Shown here piece by piece: positions 1-9,447 of a DNA stretch of 54,693 nucleotides (position 1 is the stretch's first letter; each line of letters opens with the position of its first letter). Made by a program: the position numbers and the translations under genes. The notes under the pieces were generated by a model. That model saw only the letters and a program-made list of their open reading frames with translations, was not told where the DNA came from and ran no database searches. Source of the stretch: CAZUCE01 sp964619265 (GTDB lineage Bacteria; Planctomycetota; UBA1135; GCA-002686595); contig CAZUCE010000028.1 of NCBI GenBank assembly GCA_964619265.1, positions 1 through 54,693 of the forward strand, written 5' to 3'.

Positions 1-566
1 AGTTGCGAGGGCTCCGTCTCAGAGCCTCTCTGGGCTGGACTCGTCATAGACGCACCCTAGCCAATGGGGGCCAATCCGGGAGTCCCAGAGAATCGTTCTC
101 AATTCTCCTGGAGAGCCCAAAGGCGCGTCTAGACCAGCTCTCCGCCCCCCCGGTGCCGGGCTGTTTGCCCCCGGAGGGTACGGCGCTTCCCTCTCTTGCC
201 TGCGGAGCGATGGCCCCGGGCGGCAGCGGGCCGGCCTCTGCCTCTACCCGACCCAAGCTCTCCTGCACGTTGCTCCAACCTGGAAGCGGCACACGATTCC
301 GTTGGGCTGGGCCCTAAGAGACGGGCCCTAAGAGACGGGCCCGTGGAGACCAGCGGGCAAACCTGGCTCCAAGGGCTTCTCCCTGGAGTGTGGCAAGCTC
401 GATCCGCCCCGTTGGATCCGGGGGACGGCAGCTGGGCCGGAAGCCACGGGCCACGGACACCCAGGGTTACCATGGCCTTGCGGCAGGGACGTTCACGGAC
501 TTACGCCATGCAGCCGCGAGCCCTACGACCAACAGCCCCTCCATGCCGAACCTCTGCCAACCTCCC
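1..566. other. no gene recognised; left edge
   Basis: Open frames exist on both strands, but their translations are proline- and arginine-rich, overlap one another and resemble no family. The only structure I can point to is a short tandem repeat at 309-342. The frame of the thioredoxin-like gene stays open back to 390, but the predicted signal peptide lies well downstream, so I treat this stretch as leader or intergenic DNA. Confidence 0.5.
309..342. repeat. tandem repeat, 14-bp unit
   Basis: The unit GGGCCCTAAGAGAC occurs twice without a gap (309-322 and 323-336) and is followed by a partial third copy, GGGCCC (337-342). It is one of several 14-18 bp tandem repeats in non-coding or leader DNA of this window. 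No function can be read from it. Confidence 0.85.
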
Positions 567-1826
567 ATGGAAACCGACACCATCCCGTCCCCCTCTGAGA
601 GCCGGCCCGAGTTCTCCAGCCACTCCGTGGACAGGAAATCGAATCCGGCTCGCCGGTTTGGGTCCTACCTGCTTGCCGCCTGCAGCGCTCTAGCCCTCGC
701 GAGCCCTGCGGATGCCCAAGAACCGGAGACCCAAACTCCGCTCGCGCCGGGCTCGGAAGTCAGCCTGCCCGCCGTCCTCGATGCCGACTGGATCCAAGGC
801 AAAGGCCCGGCCGCCTTTGAAGAAGGCCATATCTACATCTTTGAGTGCTGGGCTACATGGTGCCCGCCCTGCATCGGCTTGATTCCGCACATGAATGAAC
901 TGCACAAGGACTATTACGACCAAGGCCTGCGGGTCTACGGCATGAATTGTTGGGAGGATGAGCGGGATGACGTCGAGGCCTTCATCAAGGCAAAGGGTGC
1001 GGAGATGTCCTACCCGGTCGCCTTTACAAGCGGCTCGAGGTTCGAAAGCGAGTGGCTGACCTCCGCTGGAGTCGAGGCCATTCCCTTCGCATTTGTCGTA
1101 AGGGATGGAAAGCTGCTACTGGGAACGGAAGGATCACGCCTTACGAATTCTCTGATCGAGACCATTCTGTCCGGGGAAGAAGGCGCACAACGGGCAGCCG
1201 CGATGGTTCAAGCCGCTCGCGAAGCCCGCGAACAAACGGAGAGCATCCAACAACAGCTGTACTCCGCATACCGCGCGAAGAATGCGGAGGCTATGGCAGC
1301 AGGAATCAAGGAACTCGAAGCCCTGGATCCCGGCCATCCCGAGTTACCCATCCTTCGGCTAAAGCTACTCATTACGCGCGAGGAATGGGCGACCGCGGTG
1401 GCCACGCTGGAGGCGATGCCCAAGAGTTACTCGAAACGCTCTTTCGCACTCTCGGCCGGGATGCGAATCGCTCAAAGCAACGAAGGCGACTACCCGGTCG
1501 AATTCATCCAAGCTGTTCTGGCCCCCTACGCAGACCGCATTGCGGAAGGAAGTAGCTCGATCGGCCCGAACCACTTTGCCTACCTCAGCATTCTTTCCTG
1601 GAGAGTTGGCGACAAGCAGGCCGCCATCCTCTACGCCGACAAGGGCATCGAAGTCGCCATCCGTTTCTCAAGGGCCAGCGAGGCCCGCACCAGTGCCTTC
1701 AAGCGCTTTGCCCGATCCGTAAAAGCCGGAACCATGCCCGCTTTTTCAGAGCTGAGCTCATGGCAGATCGAGGCCAAGAAGAAAACGGCCGAGGTCGAAG
1801 ACAAGCCCTCGGGCACCCAAAGGTAG
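567..1826 (+). CDS. exported thioredoxin-fold (TlpA/ResA-like) protein with helical C-terminal region
   Basis: Probably a periplasmic thiol-disulfide oxidoreductase. The active-site motif WATWCPPC is encoded at 849-872, with the CxxC cysteines at codons 861 and 870, as in TlpA/ResA proteins. A hydrophobic stretch followed by a SPADAQ-like cleavage site (about residues 30-50) is a signal peptide. After the thioredoxin fold (about residues 70-200) comes a 200-residue alanine- and glutamate-rich helical region that resembles degenerate TPR repeats. The frame is open back to 390; I chose the ATG at 567 because it leaves a normal-length leader before the signal peptide, but the ATG at 543 is equally possible. 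No ribosome binding site is obvious at either. The gene stands alone on the plus strand. The substrate is unknown. Confidence 0.85.
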   Translation: METDTIPSPSESRPEFSSHSVDRKSNPARRFGSYLLAACSALALASPADAQEPETQTPLAPGSEVSLPAVLDADWIQGKGPAAFEEGHIYIFECWATWCPPCIGLIPHMNELHKDYYDQGLRVYGMNCWEDERDDVEAFIKAKGAEMSYPVAFTSGSRFESEWLTSAGVEAIPFAFVVRDGKLLLGTEGSRLTNSLIETILSGEEGAQRAAAMVQAAREAREQTESIQQQLYSAYRAKNAEAMAAGIKELEALDPGHPELPILRLKLLITREEWATAVATLEAMPKSYSKRSFALSAGMRIAQSNEGDYPVEFIQAVLAPYADRIAEGSSSIGPNHFAYLSILSWRVGDKQAAILYADKGIEVAIRFSRASEARTSAFKRFARSVKAGTMPAFSELSSWQIEAKKKTAEVEDKPSGTQR

Positions 1827-2222
1827 CGGCCACCTGCAGGCTAGCGCGGCGCTCCGCGACGTTGGCCGGGCTGATCCTCCATCTCCGGCGGTCTGCCTCG
1901 TTCCAGCCGAACCCCTCGACCAGCCGGACCTCCCCCCCCGGCCCACCTGACTCCTAGGTTGGCTCCACCGGACGGCCCTAGAGCGGCCGGTCGAGAGGGA
2001 CCCAAGAGGCTCCGCTGTAGCTCCTGCCTGCCGCCTTCGGGGCGCATCAGCGCGCAGGCCGGAGCAAAAGCAGAGCAGTCCAGGGCGGGTTTCCGGGTGT
2101 GCAGCCCGCGGCGGGGCAAGAACCGCGGGTAGCTCGCGGTCCGTGGCAATTCGTGGACCAGGGAGTCAACTCCTCCAAAGAGAGCGGTCTGAGTCCACAG
2201 CCGCCTGCGTAGGGTCCTCACT
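1827..2222. other. intergenic, nothing recognised
   Basis: GC-rich DNA between two plus-strand genes. No convincing hairpin with a T-run, no RNA gene and no plausible reading frame. A 126-codon minus-strand frame covers most of it but has arginine- and glycine-rich composition and no family resemblance. Confidence 0.5.
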
Positions 2223-3683
2223 ATGCAGACAAAGAACTACCAGGCGGCACTCCTCTGGGCGATTCCGCCGCTTCTAGCCTGCACCGGCTCGCCCCCCCCG
2301 GTGGACAATGCGGTCGGTACCGAATTTGCCGCCAAGAGCAACGCGGTCGAAGTCGGGCAGGAAGAAGCTTCTGCCACATCCCTCGGCATCCGCCGGGGAC
2401 AGGCTCGCGAATTCGGGGCCCCTCCTACGATCCAGACCGGCCCGTTCCCCGAGGAAGTCGCCGAAGCCCTCGACACCGCCTTTGGGGACAACCTCGCGGA
2501 ATGGAAGTGGGACGAGGAAGAACTTGCCGCGCTTGGCACCCTCCTGGAATCTGGAGACGTGCGTTTGGCCTGGGCTTTCACGGACTTGATCCGCGTCTCA
2601 CCCGACCGCGAGCTCTCTAGCCTCCTCATTCTGATCGCATCCGAACTGATGGGACCGGACTTTGAGTTGGAAGATGATTGGGGCGTGATCACCGACCATC
2701 TGATCGCCTGGGACATTCCCGCGCCTCCCGGATACGTCGACCTCAAACGACGCATCTACTCACCCCTGGTCCCCCAATGGGAGTCCATCATCCAGCCCGG
2801 CCAGGTCGACTGGAGGCTCGTCACTTGGGGAGGCGTACGGATCGACGATCGCGCCTACGACACCACCGATGAGCCCTGCAATTGCATTCCGGCCATCGAC
2901 AACCCCGAAACTCAGCCGGCCGCCGAAGCGACCTGGCTCAAGGACTCCGACATCGTCTTCGGCATCGTGGTAGGCGACGCGGCGCGCGCGTACCCGAGGC
3001 GCATCATGGAAGTGCGGGAGATGGTCAACGACACTTTGGGAGGCCGAGACCTTGCGATCCCCTATTGCACGCTTTGCGCATCGGCACAGGCGTTCTTTAC
3101 GGACCAGCTGCCGGAAGGGGTTGAGCGCCCGATCCTCCGGACCTCGGGCCTGTTGAGCCGATCCAACAAGGTCATGTATGACGTGCGGACCTACTCCGTG
3201 TTCGACACCTTCCTGGGCACGGCTCTAACCGGCCCCTTGGCAACCAAGGACTTGACCCTGCCCCAAACTGGCGTGGTCACGACGACCTTTGGAGAGTGGA
3301 AGGCAAAGTATCCGGATACAGATGTGCTGGTCGAGTCCCTCGCACTGGGCCGTGATTTTGACTTCCGCAACGGCCGTGATGCCGATGGACCGATCTTCCC
3401 GATCGGCGATGTCGATGACCGCTTGGCCGTGCAGGAAGATATCCTTGGAATCGTGGCCTCCTCCGGAACACCGGTGGCCTTCCACGTCACAACGGCGCTC
3501 GAGACTTTGCGCGAGGGTGGTTCCGTCGCTTTCGAGAACGTTCGGGTCGTCCTGGATGGAGGCGGCCTGCGAGCCGTGGACTCAGCCGGTGAGGACCTCG
3601 GCGGTCACCAGGCCTTTTGGTTTGCTTGGTCCCAGTTCTATCCGGACACGGAGCTGTGGCCGGACTTGCTCGACGCAAAGTAG
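2223..3683 (+). CDS. DUF3179 domain lipoprotein
   Basis: Exported lipoprotein of the DUF3179 family, whose function is not established. The N-terminus has a short signal peptide ending in the lipobox LLAC, so the mature protein should be lipid-anchored at about Cys20. The diagnostic DUF3179 stretch lies near residues 240-290: a segment with GIVVGDAARAYP, then VNDTLGG, then IPYCTLCASA, which holds a conserved CxxC-type cysteine pair. A helical region of about 100 residues precedes the domain and may be degenerate HEAT-like. The start is the first ATG and fits the signal peptide; no Shine-Dalgarno sequence is visible. The neighbours are unrelated exported proteins, so the context adds nothing to function. 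Confidence 0.85.
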   Translation: MQTKNYQAALLWAIPPLLACTGSPPPVDNAVGTEFAAKSNAVEVGQEEASATSLGIRRGQAREFGAPPTIQTGPFPEEVAEALDTAFGDNLAEWKWDEEELAALGTLLESGDVRLAWAFTDLIRVSPDRELSSLLILIASELMGPDFELEDDWGVITDHLIAWDIPAPPGYVDLKRRIYSPLVPQWESIIQPGQVDWRLVTWGGVRIDDRAYDTTDEPCNCIPAIDNPETQPAAEATWLKDSDIVFGIVVGDAARAYPRRIMEVREMVNDTLGGRDLAIPYCTLCASAQAFFTDQLPEGVERPILRTSGLLSRSNKVMYDVRTYSVFDTFLGTALTGPLATKDLTLPQTGVVTTTFGEWKAKYPDTDVLVESLALGRDFDFRNGRDADGPIFPIGDVDDRLAVQEDILGIVASSGTPVAFHVTTALETLREGGSVAFENVRVVLDGGGLRAVDSAGEDLGGHQAFWFAWSQFYPDTELWPDLLDAK

Positions 3684-4164
3684 GGCCAGCCGAAGGATCC
3701 CAAGCTGCCCCGCCGCAAGGGGGCTCGCCACCTAGCTCAAGCCCCACGCCCAGGACTCACCGACCGAGTTCGCAAGGGCTCCCGTCTGGCCGCGCTCTGG
3801 ACGCCCAGAGCCGCGCTTCGTCCCTCGCTTGGAGGCCCAAGCGTCCTCTTGACCCGGCTCGCCCCGGGAATCGTGGACGCTTGCCTGCCCGTCTTGCGAG
3901 GACCCGGCACCCTCGTGGGCCCCGGCCGCCCGCGAAAGCGGAATTGGAACGCTAATTCCAGGCCTTAGATCGCAACAACTTGTGGGCTAGGGTTTACTGG
4001 AAGTCCAGGAACGGTGGACCGTGGACCCCGCACCCGCGACGCCGTCCCGCGATCCGGACTCTGCCTTGGCGCCAGGAGCGTCACCGTGGCCCACGAACGG
4101 CGTCATCGACGGGTGCACCCGATCGTGGCCCATACGAATCTCCCGTACTTATCTCCGACAGAAC
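3684..4164. other. intergenic, nothing recognised
   Basis: GC-rich stretch between two plus-strand genes for exported proteins. The frame of the downstream hydrolase is open back to 4021, but that extension is proline-rich and precedes a clear signal peptide, so I leave it untranslated. A small direct repeat (GTGGACC twice near 4013-4026) is the only structure noticed. Confidence 0.45.
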
Positions 4165-6504
4165 ATGTCACGAATCCTGCCTCGTATTCTCCCGTCCGCG
4201 ATGCTCAGCATCGCGGCCTTCGCCAACTTCTCCGAGGCTTCGGATCTGACCGTGAACGGCGCAGCAGCAGCCCAAGTGCTTGGCGGAAGTCAAGTCGACT
4301 TTGCGCTAACGGCCAATCCTGGCCTGTTGAGCCTTATTGCAGTCGACATCGACCCAGGCCCCCAGTTCTTCCTCGGCGAGCTCATCCCGATTGGGATTAC
4401 GCCGTCGGTAGCCATCCTGGGCGTCGGCACCACGGATTCGTCGGGAGTCTTCGATTTCAGTTCTGCTACGCCGCCAGGAGTCAGCGCAACCCTCTATTTC
4501 ATCGGCCTCGCGTTTGACGCCACCGACCCGAACGGGCTCGACTTTTCGAACAACGTGGAGTTGACCCTCTTGAGCGGCAGTGCGCCCATTCCTGAGCCGC
4601 TCGCTGGAAATTCGCTCTCGAGTTACCCCGACTTCAACTTCGTGACGGCGTTCAATATGAACTCGCCCGTCGAGGTTGGAATCGATCCTGCGCGAATCGA
4701 GGGGATTCTCGATGGGGAGACAGTCGACCTCTACGTAACCGAGGCGCAAACAGCCGACGAGTGGACCTCGAACCCGACGCTCACCGACGTATCCGGGAAT
4801 GGCGTCGAGACGGTCGTCCTCAGCGACTCGGACCTCGAGTCGAACCGGTTCACGGTCGACGCCGGCACCCTCAATGGAATCGATGGCGCTGAAATCGGGG
4901 TGGGCTATGACCTCATCGTCGATCGCAACCAGAACGGCCTTCTAGATGGCAATGACCTGATCGACGGCTTTGGGGATGAGGCCGGCTTGTATGTCGTTCG
5001 AGACGTCACCTTGCCCGGCCCCTACAACGTCCTCAACGAATTCTATTCCGGTGGGCTCTTCCTTGGGCAAGACACCTTCTACCCAGAGAACATCGCAGAG
5101 CTGGGTCCGCGCCCGCTGGTCGTTATCAGCCACGGAGCCGGTCACGTCTTTACGTGGTACGACCACATCGGGGCTCACCTAGCCTCCTACGGCTTCGTGG
5201 TGATGAGTCACTCGAACAACGTGGGCCCAGGCATTGATACGGCCGCGTCGACGACCCTGGCCAACGTGGACTTCATGCTGGGCAACTTGGACACGATCCT
5301 GGACGGCGAATTCGAAGGCCTGATCGCGGTCGATCAAATGATCTGGCTCGGTCACAGTCGCGGCGGCGAAGGAGTCGTTCGCGCCTACGACCTCATCTTC
5401 GACGGCACGTTTACGCCCGAACACTACTCGCTATCCGATATCAAACTGATCTCGAGCATGGCGCCCACCGACTTCCTGGGGACGGACGACTCCACTCCCC
5501 ATGATGTGAATTACCACCTTTGGGTTGGGGGAGCAGACAACGACGTGAATGGATGCGCGCAGAGCGACATCGTGCAGCCCTTCCACCTGCATGACCGCGC
5601 GGAAGGCCAGCGCCAAACCATTTCCCTGCATGGCGCGGGACATGCTGACTTCCACAATGGGCCGACGGGATCGGTTGCTGCGGGCCCTTGCCTCCTGGGT
5701 CGTCCAACCACTCACGCCATCATGCGTGGCTATATCCTGCCCCTGTTTACCTATCACCTGACCGGCGCTCCTGCAGCCAAGGACTTCCTGACTCGACAAT
5801 GGGAGAATTTCCACCCGATCGGCGCGCCGGCCCAAAATCCCTGTGTTGTGGTCGACCTCACCTTCACGGAGGGTCCGAAGAGTGGCAAACGAGTCATCGA
5901 CGACTTTCAGTCCAACCCAAGCCCTGCCTTGGCAAGCTCTGGAGCTGTGGTCACGACCGACGCGGTCACGCTGTCCGAAGGACGCTTCGATGACAACAAC
6001 ACCGACTTCACCAATGACGGCGACCCGTTCAATGGGTTCACTCTAGGTAACGCGACCGATACCACAGCCGGCATCGCAGTTCGCTTCAGCGCCGGAGACG
6101 CTTCTCTCTCCTACGAACTGCAACCGGCGGACCATGACTGGACAGGCTTTGAAACGTTGTCCTTCCGAGCAGCTCAATCCCCTCGACGGGGCGTCACGAC
6201 TGCCGTACTCGGCGATGCACTCTTCGACGTGAGGATCACGGATGGCTCTGGCAACTCGTCGACCATTTCGATCGGAGCCTACGGTGGCGGCATCGAAGAG
6301 CCCTACCAACGACTCGGCTGTGGCATCGGCATTGGCTGGGCAGCGGAGATGGAGACTATCCGACTCCCGATCCGCAACTATCTCACCGACAGCACCAACG
6401 TGGATCTCTCCGATGTTCGGATCCTTGATTTCCTGTTTGGGCCCAGCCACGGCGAAGCAGCTGGATTCTTCGGCCTCGACGACATCGAACTAACTGTTCA
6501 GTGA
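4165..6504 (+). CDS. secreted alpha/beta hydrolase, PET-hydrolase/chlorophyllase-like, with C-terminal beta domain
   Basis: Predicted secreted serine hydrolase of 779 residues. The ATG at 4165 begins a signal peptide (about residues 1-27). Residues about 30-170 are a beta-rich, low-charge region; residues about 170-280 carry an Asp-rich segment. The hydrolase core (about 300-560) has the oxyanion region VVISHGAGH, the nucleophile elbow GHSRGG with Ser398, and a C-terminal HGAGHADFH segment whose His493 or His497 could complete the triad. This arrangement matches the cutinase/PET hydrolase-like dienelactone hydrolase group. The last 170 residues look like a galactose-binding-type beta sandwich that ends in GLDDIELTV, common in carbohydrate-binding modules. 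The substrate (polyester, lipid or sugar ester) cannot be told. No ribosome binding site is visible. Confidence 0.8.
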   Translation: MSRILPRILPSAMLSIAAFANFSEASDLTVNGAAAAQVLGGSQVDFALTANPGLLSLIAVDIDPGPQFFLGELIPIGITPSVAILGVGTTDSSGVFDFSSATPPGVSATLYFIGLAFDATDPNGLDFSNNVELTLLSGSAPIPEPLAGNSLSSYPDFNFVTAFNMNSPVEVGIDPARIEGILDGETVDLYVTEAQTADEWTSNPTLTDVSGNGVETVVLSDSDLESNRFTVDAGTLNGIDGAEIGVGYDLIVDRNQNGLLDGNDLIDGFGDEAGLYVVRDVTLPGPYNVLNEFYSGGLFLGQDTFYPENIAELGPRPLVVISHGAGHVFTWYDHIGAHLASYGFVVMSHSNNVGPGIDTAASTTLANVDFMLGNLDTILDGEFEGLIAVDQMIWLGHSRGGEGVVRAYDLIFDGTFTPEHYSLSDIKLISSMAPTDFLGTDDSTPHDVNYHLWVGGADNDVNGCAQSDIVQPFHLHDRAEGQRQTISLHGAGHADFHNGPTGSVAAGPCLLGRPTTHAIMRGYILPLFTYHLTGAPAAKDFLTRQWENFHPIGAPAQNPCVVVDLTFTEGPKSGKRVIDDFQSNPSPALASSGAVVTTDAVTLSEGRFDDNNTDFTNDGDPFNGFTLGNATDTTAGIAVRFSAGDASLSYELQPADHDWTGFETLSFRAAQSPRRGVTTAVLGDALFDVRITDGSGNSSTISIGAYGGGIEEPYQRLGCGIGIGWAAEMETIRLPIRNYLTDSTNVDLSDVRILDFLFGPSHGEAAGFFGLDDIELTVQ

Positions 6505-6696
6505 TTCCAGCGATCGATTTTTCTCATCGCTAGCCTCCTAGCCGCGAGTCGTGGCAACCCCAACGTCGGCTCCCAAAACGAGCTCTCTCATCGCAGTTTC
6601 GTTCAGCGCTGACTTCCCTCGCTCCACGCACGACTCGCGTCACCCCTTTCAACCGAGTGCCGGTTCCTTCGACGAACCCGCCAGTAGATCCCCATC

Positions 6697-7341
6697 ATGA
6701 ACGCTAAAACCCTCGCAATCCTCTCGATCGCCTCGCTGGTCTGCCTGCTGGCAGCAGCCGCTTTCGCTCTCAGTACTGCCCCTGCAGTCCAAGATGGTCC
6801 TGCCGAATTGCCGGAGGATCCGCTTTCCATCCCGGTCGAGGTGGTTGAAGCTCATCCATTCCGCCTGCTCAATCCTGCAACGCACTACTATCGCGCGGAG
6901 CAACCGGCCTATGACTCAGGGCTTCTGCTAGTCCTCGACGTTGCGGACAAGAGCCTCCTTACGCCGCGCCAGACTCTCGATCCGGTGCTCTACGTTGGAG
7001 ACGAGACCGCTGAGCGCATCAACTCCGGAAGCGAATCCGGGTACCTCGTCGTTGTCGTACCGGATGCGACCATCGCATCTCTAACCGAGAGTCCGGTCTT
7101 TTTCGGAACTCCCGAGTTGCCAGAGAGAGTCACCAAGGCAACCGCAGAGGCAGAGCTCTCAGCCGCCCTCGCAAAGGGCATCCGCCCCTCCCAAGGCATG
7201 ACCAAGGCGCAGCCTGAGGAAGTTCTGCTAGAGGATGCCTACCAACTCCGCGTGCATAGCTCCCTGCTCATCGAGGCCTACTCACCGAACGAGCAGGACC
7301 TGATTCGTAGCATGCGCTTCCCGCGTGTGAAAACTCGGTAA
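6697..7341 (+). CDS. exported protein of unknown function
   Basis: I do not recognise a family. The protein has 214 residues, with an N-terminal hydrophobic segment (about residues 6-27) that is either a signal peptide ending near ALS-TAPA or a membrane anchor. The rest is acidic and soluble, with a beta-strand-rich middle and a helical segment near residues 145-165. The gene is preceded by 192 bp of non-coding DNA and faces the malic enzyme gene tail to tail across a hairpin at 7375-7394. Codon use and composition match the neighbours, so I take it as real. Confidence 0.65.
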   Translation: MNAKTLAILSIASLVCLLAAAAFALSTAPAVQDGPAELPEDPLSIPVEVVEAHPFRLLNPATHYYRAEQPAYDSGLLLVLDVADKSLLTPRQTLDPVLYVGDETAERINSGSESGYLVVVVPDATIASLTESPVFFGTPELPERVTKATAEAELSAALAKGIRPSQGMTKAQPEEVLLEDAYQLRVHSSLLIEAYSPNEQDLIRSMRFPRVKTR

Positions 7342-7374
7342 CAGGCAACGCCGAGCAGCCCCGGGGCCATTCGC

Positions 7375-7394
7375 GCCCCAGGTCTCCCTGGGGC
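7375..7394. terminator. hairpin between convergent genes
   Basis: GCCCCAGG and CCTGGGGC form a perfect 8-bp stem with a four-base TCTC loop. It lies between the convergent ends at 7341 and 7507. There is no T-run on either side, so it could be a bidirectional terminator stem or simply an RNA-stabilising structure. Confidence 0.5.
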
Positions 7395-7506
7395 CCGGGA
7401 CTCCCCGTGGACCGAGCCTCCACGGCCCAGGCTCCAGGCCCAGTCCGAGCCCAATTCGCTGGGGGCTGAACACGAGCCAAGCTGGGCACCCCCCGGATGC
7501 GTAAGT

Positions 7507-9129
7507 TCAGCTCTTGTATTCCGGTGAGTAGAAGTTCTGCTCGACGAGCTTCCTCAAGGCCTTCTCATCCGCCCAGTCGGCGCGAGCGTGTCCGGTCTGC
7601 TTCAAGCTCTTCGCTACCGCGATAGCGATGGCCACCGAGATTTCGCGGATGCGGGTTAGGCGCGGATAAAGGGCGCCTTCTTCAAGGTCTAGCTCCCCGA
7701 CGCAATCGGCGAGAGCCTGCGCGGACGCGAGAAACGCTTGATCCGGAATGCCAGTCGACTTCGCAACAAGTGCACCGAGCCCGATCCCCGGGAACACATA
7801 AGCGTTGTTCCCCTGGGCAGGCCGGAAGTTCTTCCCGCCATGGGCCACCGGATCGAATGGGCTCCCGCTAGCAAACAACGCGCGGCCCCCCGACCACTCG
7901 TAGGCCTGCTCGGCAGTGCATTCTGCCTGCGAAGTTGGATTGGACAGAGCGAAGATCACCGGCCGCTCATGGAGAGCGGCCATCTTCCGCACCACCTCTT
8001 CGGTGAATGTCCCCGGAAAACCCGTCGCCCCGATCAAAACATGGGGTCGTATGGTCTCGATCGCCTCGAGGAATCCCAGTTGATCGGCGTCGTGCGCGTA
8101 GGGCAGATTGTGAGGCATCAGATCTTTGCGGCTGGAGACGACCAGCCCCTCCAGATCGACAAACCAAAGTCGGTTGAGCGCCTCCTCCCGGTCGTGACCC
8201 TCTGCCTGGAAAGCGGCGGCCATCAGATCGCCGATCCCCGTGGCTGCGGAACCCGCGCCCAGGAACATGATCCGCAGATCACGGAATGGTGTTCCAGAGA
8301 CTCGACAAGAGGCCAGAACCCCCGCTAACGCAACGGCTGCGGTCCCCTGAATGTCGTCGTTGAAGCACAGGATTCGCTCCCTGTAGCGCTCGAGCAAGCC
8401 GTAGGCCTTGGGGGTCAGGAAATCTTCGAACTGGACGAGCACGCCCGGATACTTGTCCTGAACGGCCTCGATGAACTCATCCATCAGCTCGAGATAGGCC
8501 TCCCCATCGAGACGCTTGTGCGGATAGCCCAGGTAAAGCGGATCGGCCAGGAGCTCCTCGTTGTTGGTCCCGACGTCAAACATGACCGGGAGACAGCCCG
8601 AGGGCGCGACTCCGCCGCAGGCCGTATACAACGCCAGCTTGCCGATCGGAATTCCCATGCCGTTCGCCCCTAGATCTCCAAGCCCGAGAATCCGCTGGCC
8701 ATCGGTCACAACGATGGCTCGGACATCCTCGCTCGGCCAATTGTCGAGGAGCGAACGGATTTGGCCGCGATCTTCAGGAGTGATGTAAAAGCCCCGCGGT
8801 CGCCGAAAGATGTGTGCAAATTCCTTGCAGGCTTGCCCCACCGTAGGCGTATAGATCAGCGGCATGATCTCCTCGATGTTCTCGGTCACCACCCGAAAGA
8901 ACAGCGTCTCATTGCGATCATGCAACGCCGCAAGGAGGATGTAGCGCTCGATGTCGTAGTGCTTGCGTCGCAAGTTCTCCATCACGCGATCGCACTGATC
9001 GGCGAGTGTCGAAACTTTGTGAGGAAGCAGCCCCCGTAGGCCAAACTCCGAGCGTTCTTCGCGGGTGAAGGCCGTGGACTTGGAACGAGAGGGATCGTGG
9101 AGGAGCGAATGTCCTGAGGGAGCTTTCAT
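7507..9129 (-). CDS. malic enzyme (malate dehydrogenase, decarboxylating)
   Basis: Catalyses oxidative decarboxylation of malate to pyruvate and CO2 with NAD(P)+ in the cytosol. The 540-residue length matches the large bacterial/eukaryotic-type malic enzyme (SfcA/MaeA type). Family signatures are present: the N-terminal FGLRGLLP block, the YTPTVGQAC segment with the catalytic tyrosine, CFNDDIQGTA for metal binding, the FLGAGSAATG dinucleotide fold, and a C-terminal FPGIGLG block. NAD versus NADP preference cannot be read with confidence. The frame stays open to 9390, but those codons encode a low-complexity Ser/Lys/Cys stretch made by an 18-bp DNA repeat, so the ATG at 9129 is preferred; it matches the normal family N-terminus. 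lpxD lies 318 bp upstream and is probably a separate unit. Confidence 0.95.
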   Translation of the reverse strand: MKAPSGHSLLHDPSRSKSTAFTREERSEFGLRGLLPHKVSTLADQCDRVMENLRRKHYDIERYILLAALHDRNETLFFRVVTENIEEIMPLIYTPTVGQACKEFAHIFRRPRGFYITPEDRGQIRSLLDNWPSEDVRAIVVTDGQRILGLGDLGANGMGIPIGKLALYTACGGVAPSGCLPVMFDVGTNNEELLADPLYLGYPHKRLDGEAYLELMDEFIEAVQDKYPGVLVQFEDFLTPKAYGLLERYRERILCFNDDIQGTAAVALAGVLASCRVSGTPFRDLRIMFLGAGSAATGIGDLMAAAFQAEGHDREEALNRLWFVDLEGLVVSSRKDLMPHNLPYAHDADQLGFLEAIETIRPHVLIGATGFPGTFTEEVVRKMAALHERPVIFALSNPTSQAECTAEQAYEWSGGRALFASGSPFDPVAHGGKNFRPAQGNNAYVFPGIGLGALVAKSTGIPDQAFLASAQALADCVGELDLEEGALYPRLTRIREISVAIAIAVAKSLKQTGHARADWADEKALRKLVEQNFYSPEYKS

Positions 9130-9292
9130 GGGGACCCTGGGTGGCGGGGGAAAATCAAGAGGGGCTAGGCGACCTTTCAGAAATTTCCTTGGGGACGCAA
9201 CCCGGGAGGAGAGAAAAAGGCTCGCCTTGGGGGCTTTGATGCCAAGCCCGTGGCATCGGAACGGCGCATCCCGCGTCGTTCCGTCGCGGATT

Positions 9293-9364
9293 GCGGCGAC
9301 CTTGAACATTGCGGGGCACTTGGAGGTTGCAGAGCACTTGGAAGCAGCCAGGCCCTTGGAATTT
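9293..9364. repeat. degenerate tandem repeat, 18-bp unit, four copies
   Basis: Four consecutive 18-bp units (9293-9310, 9311-9328, 9329-9346, 9347-9364) share a CTTGGA-like core and a GC start. They lie in the 318-bp gap between malic enzyme and lpxD. Read on the minus strand in the malic enzyme frame they would encode Ser-Lys repeats, but they lie upstream of the likely start codon. Confidence 0.7.
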
Positions 9365-9447
9365 GCCGGGCGTCCCGTGGTGGGCGGCATCTTGCCCCCT
9401 CGCCACCCCTTGCCCGGTCGCCTCCGGGTAAGGGCCGGAACGCGGGC

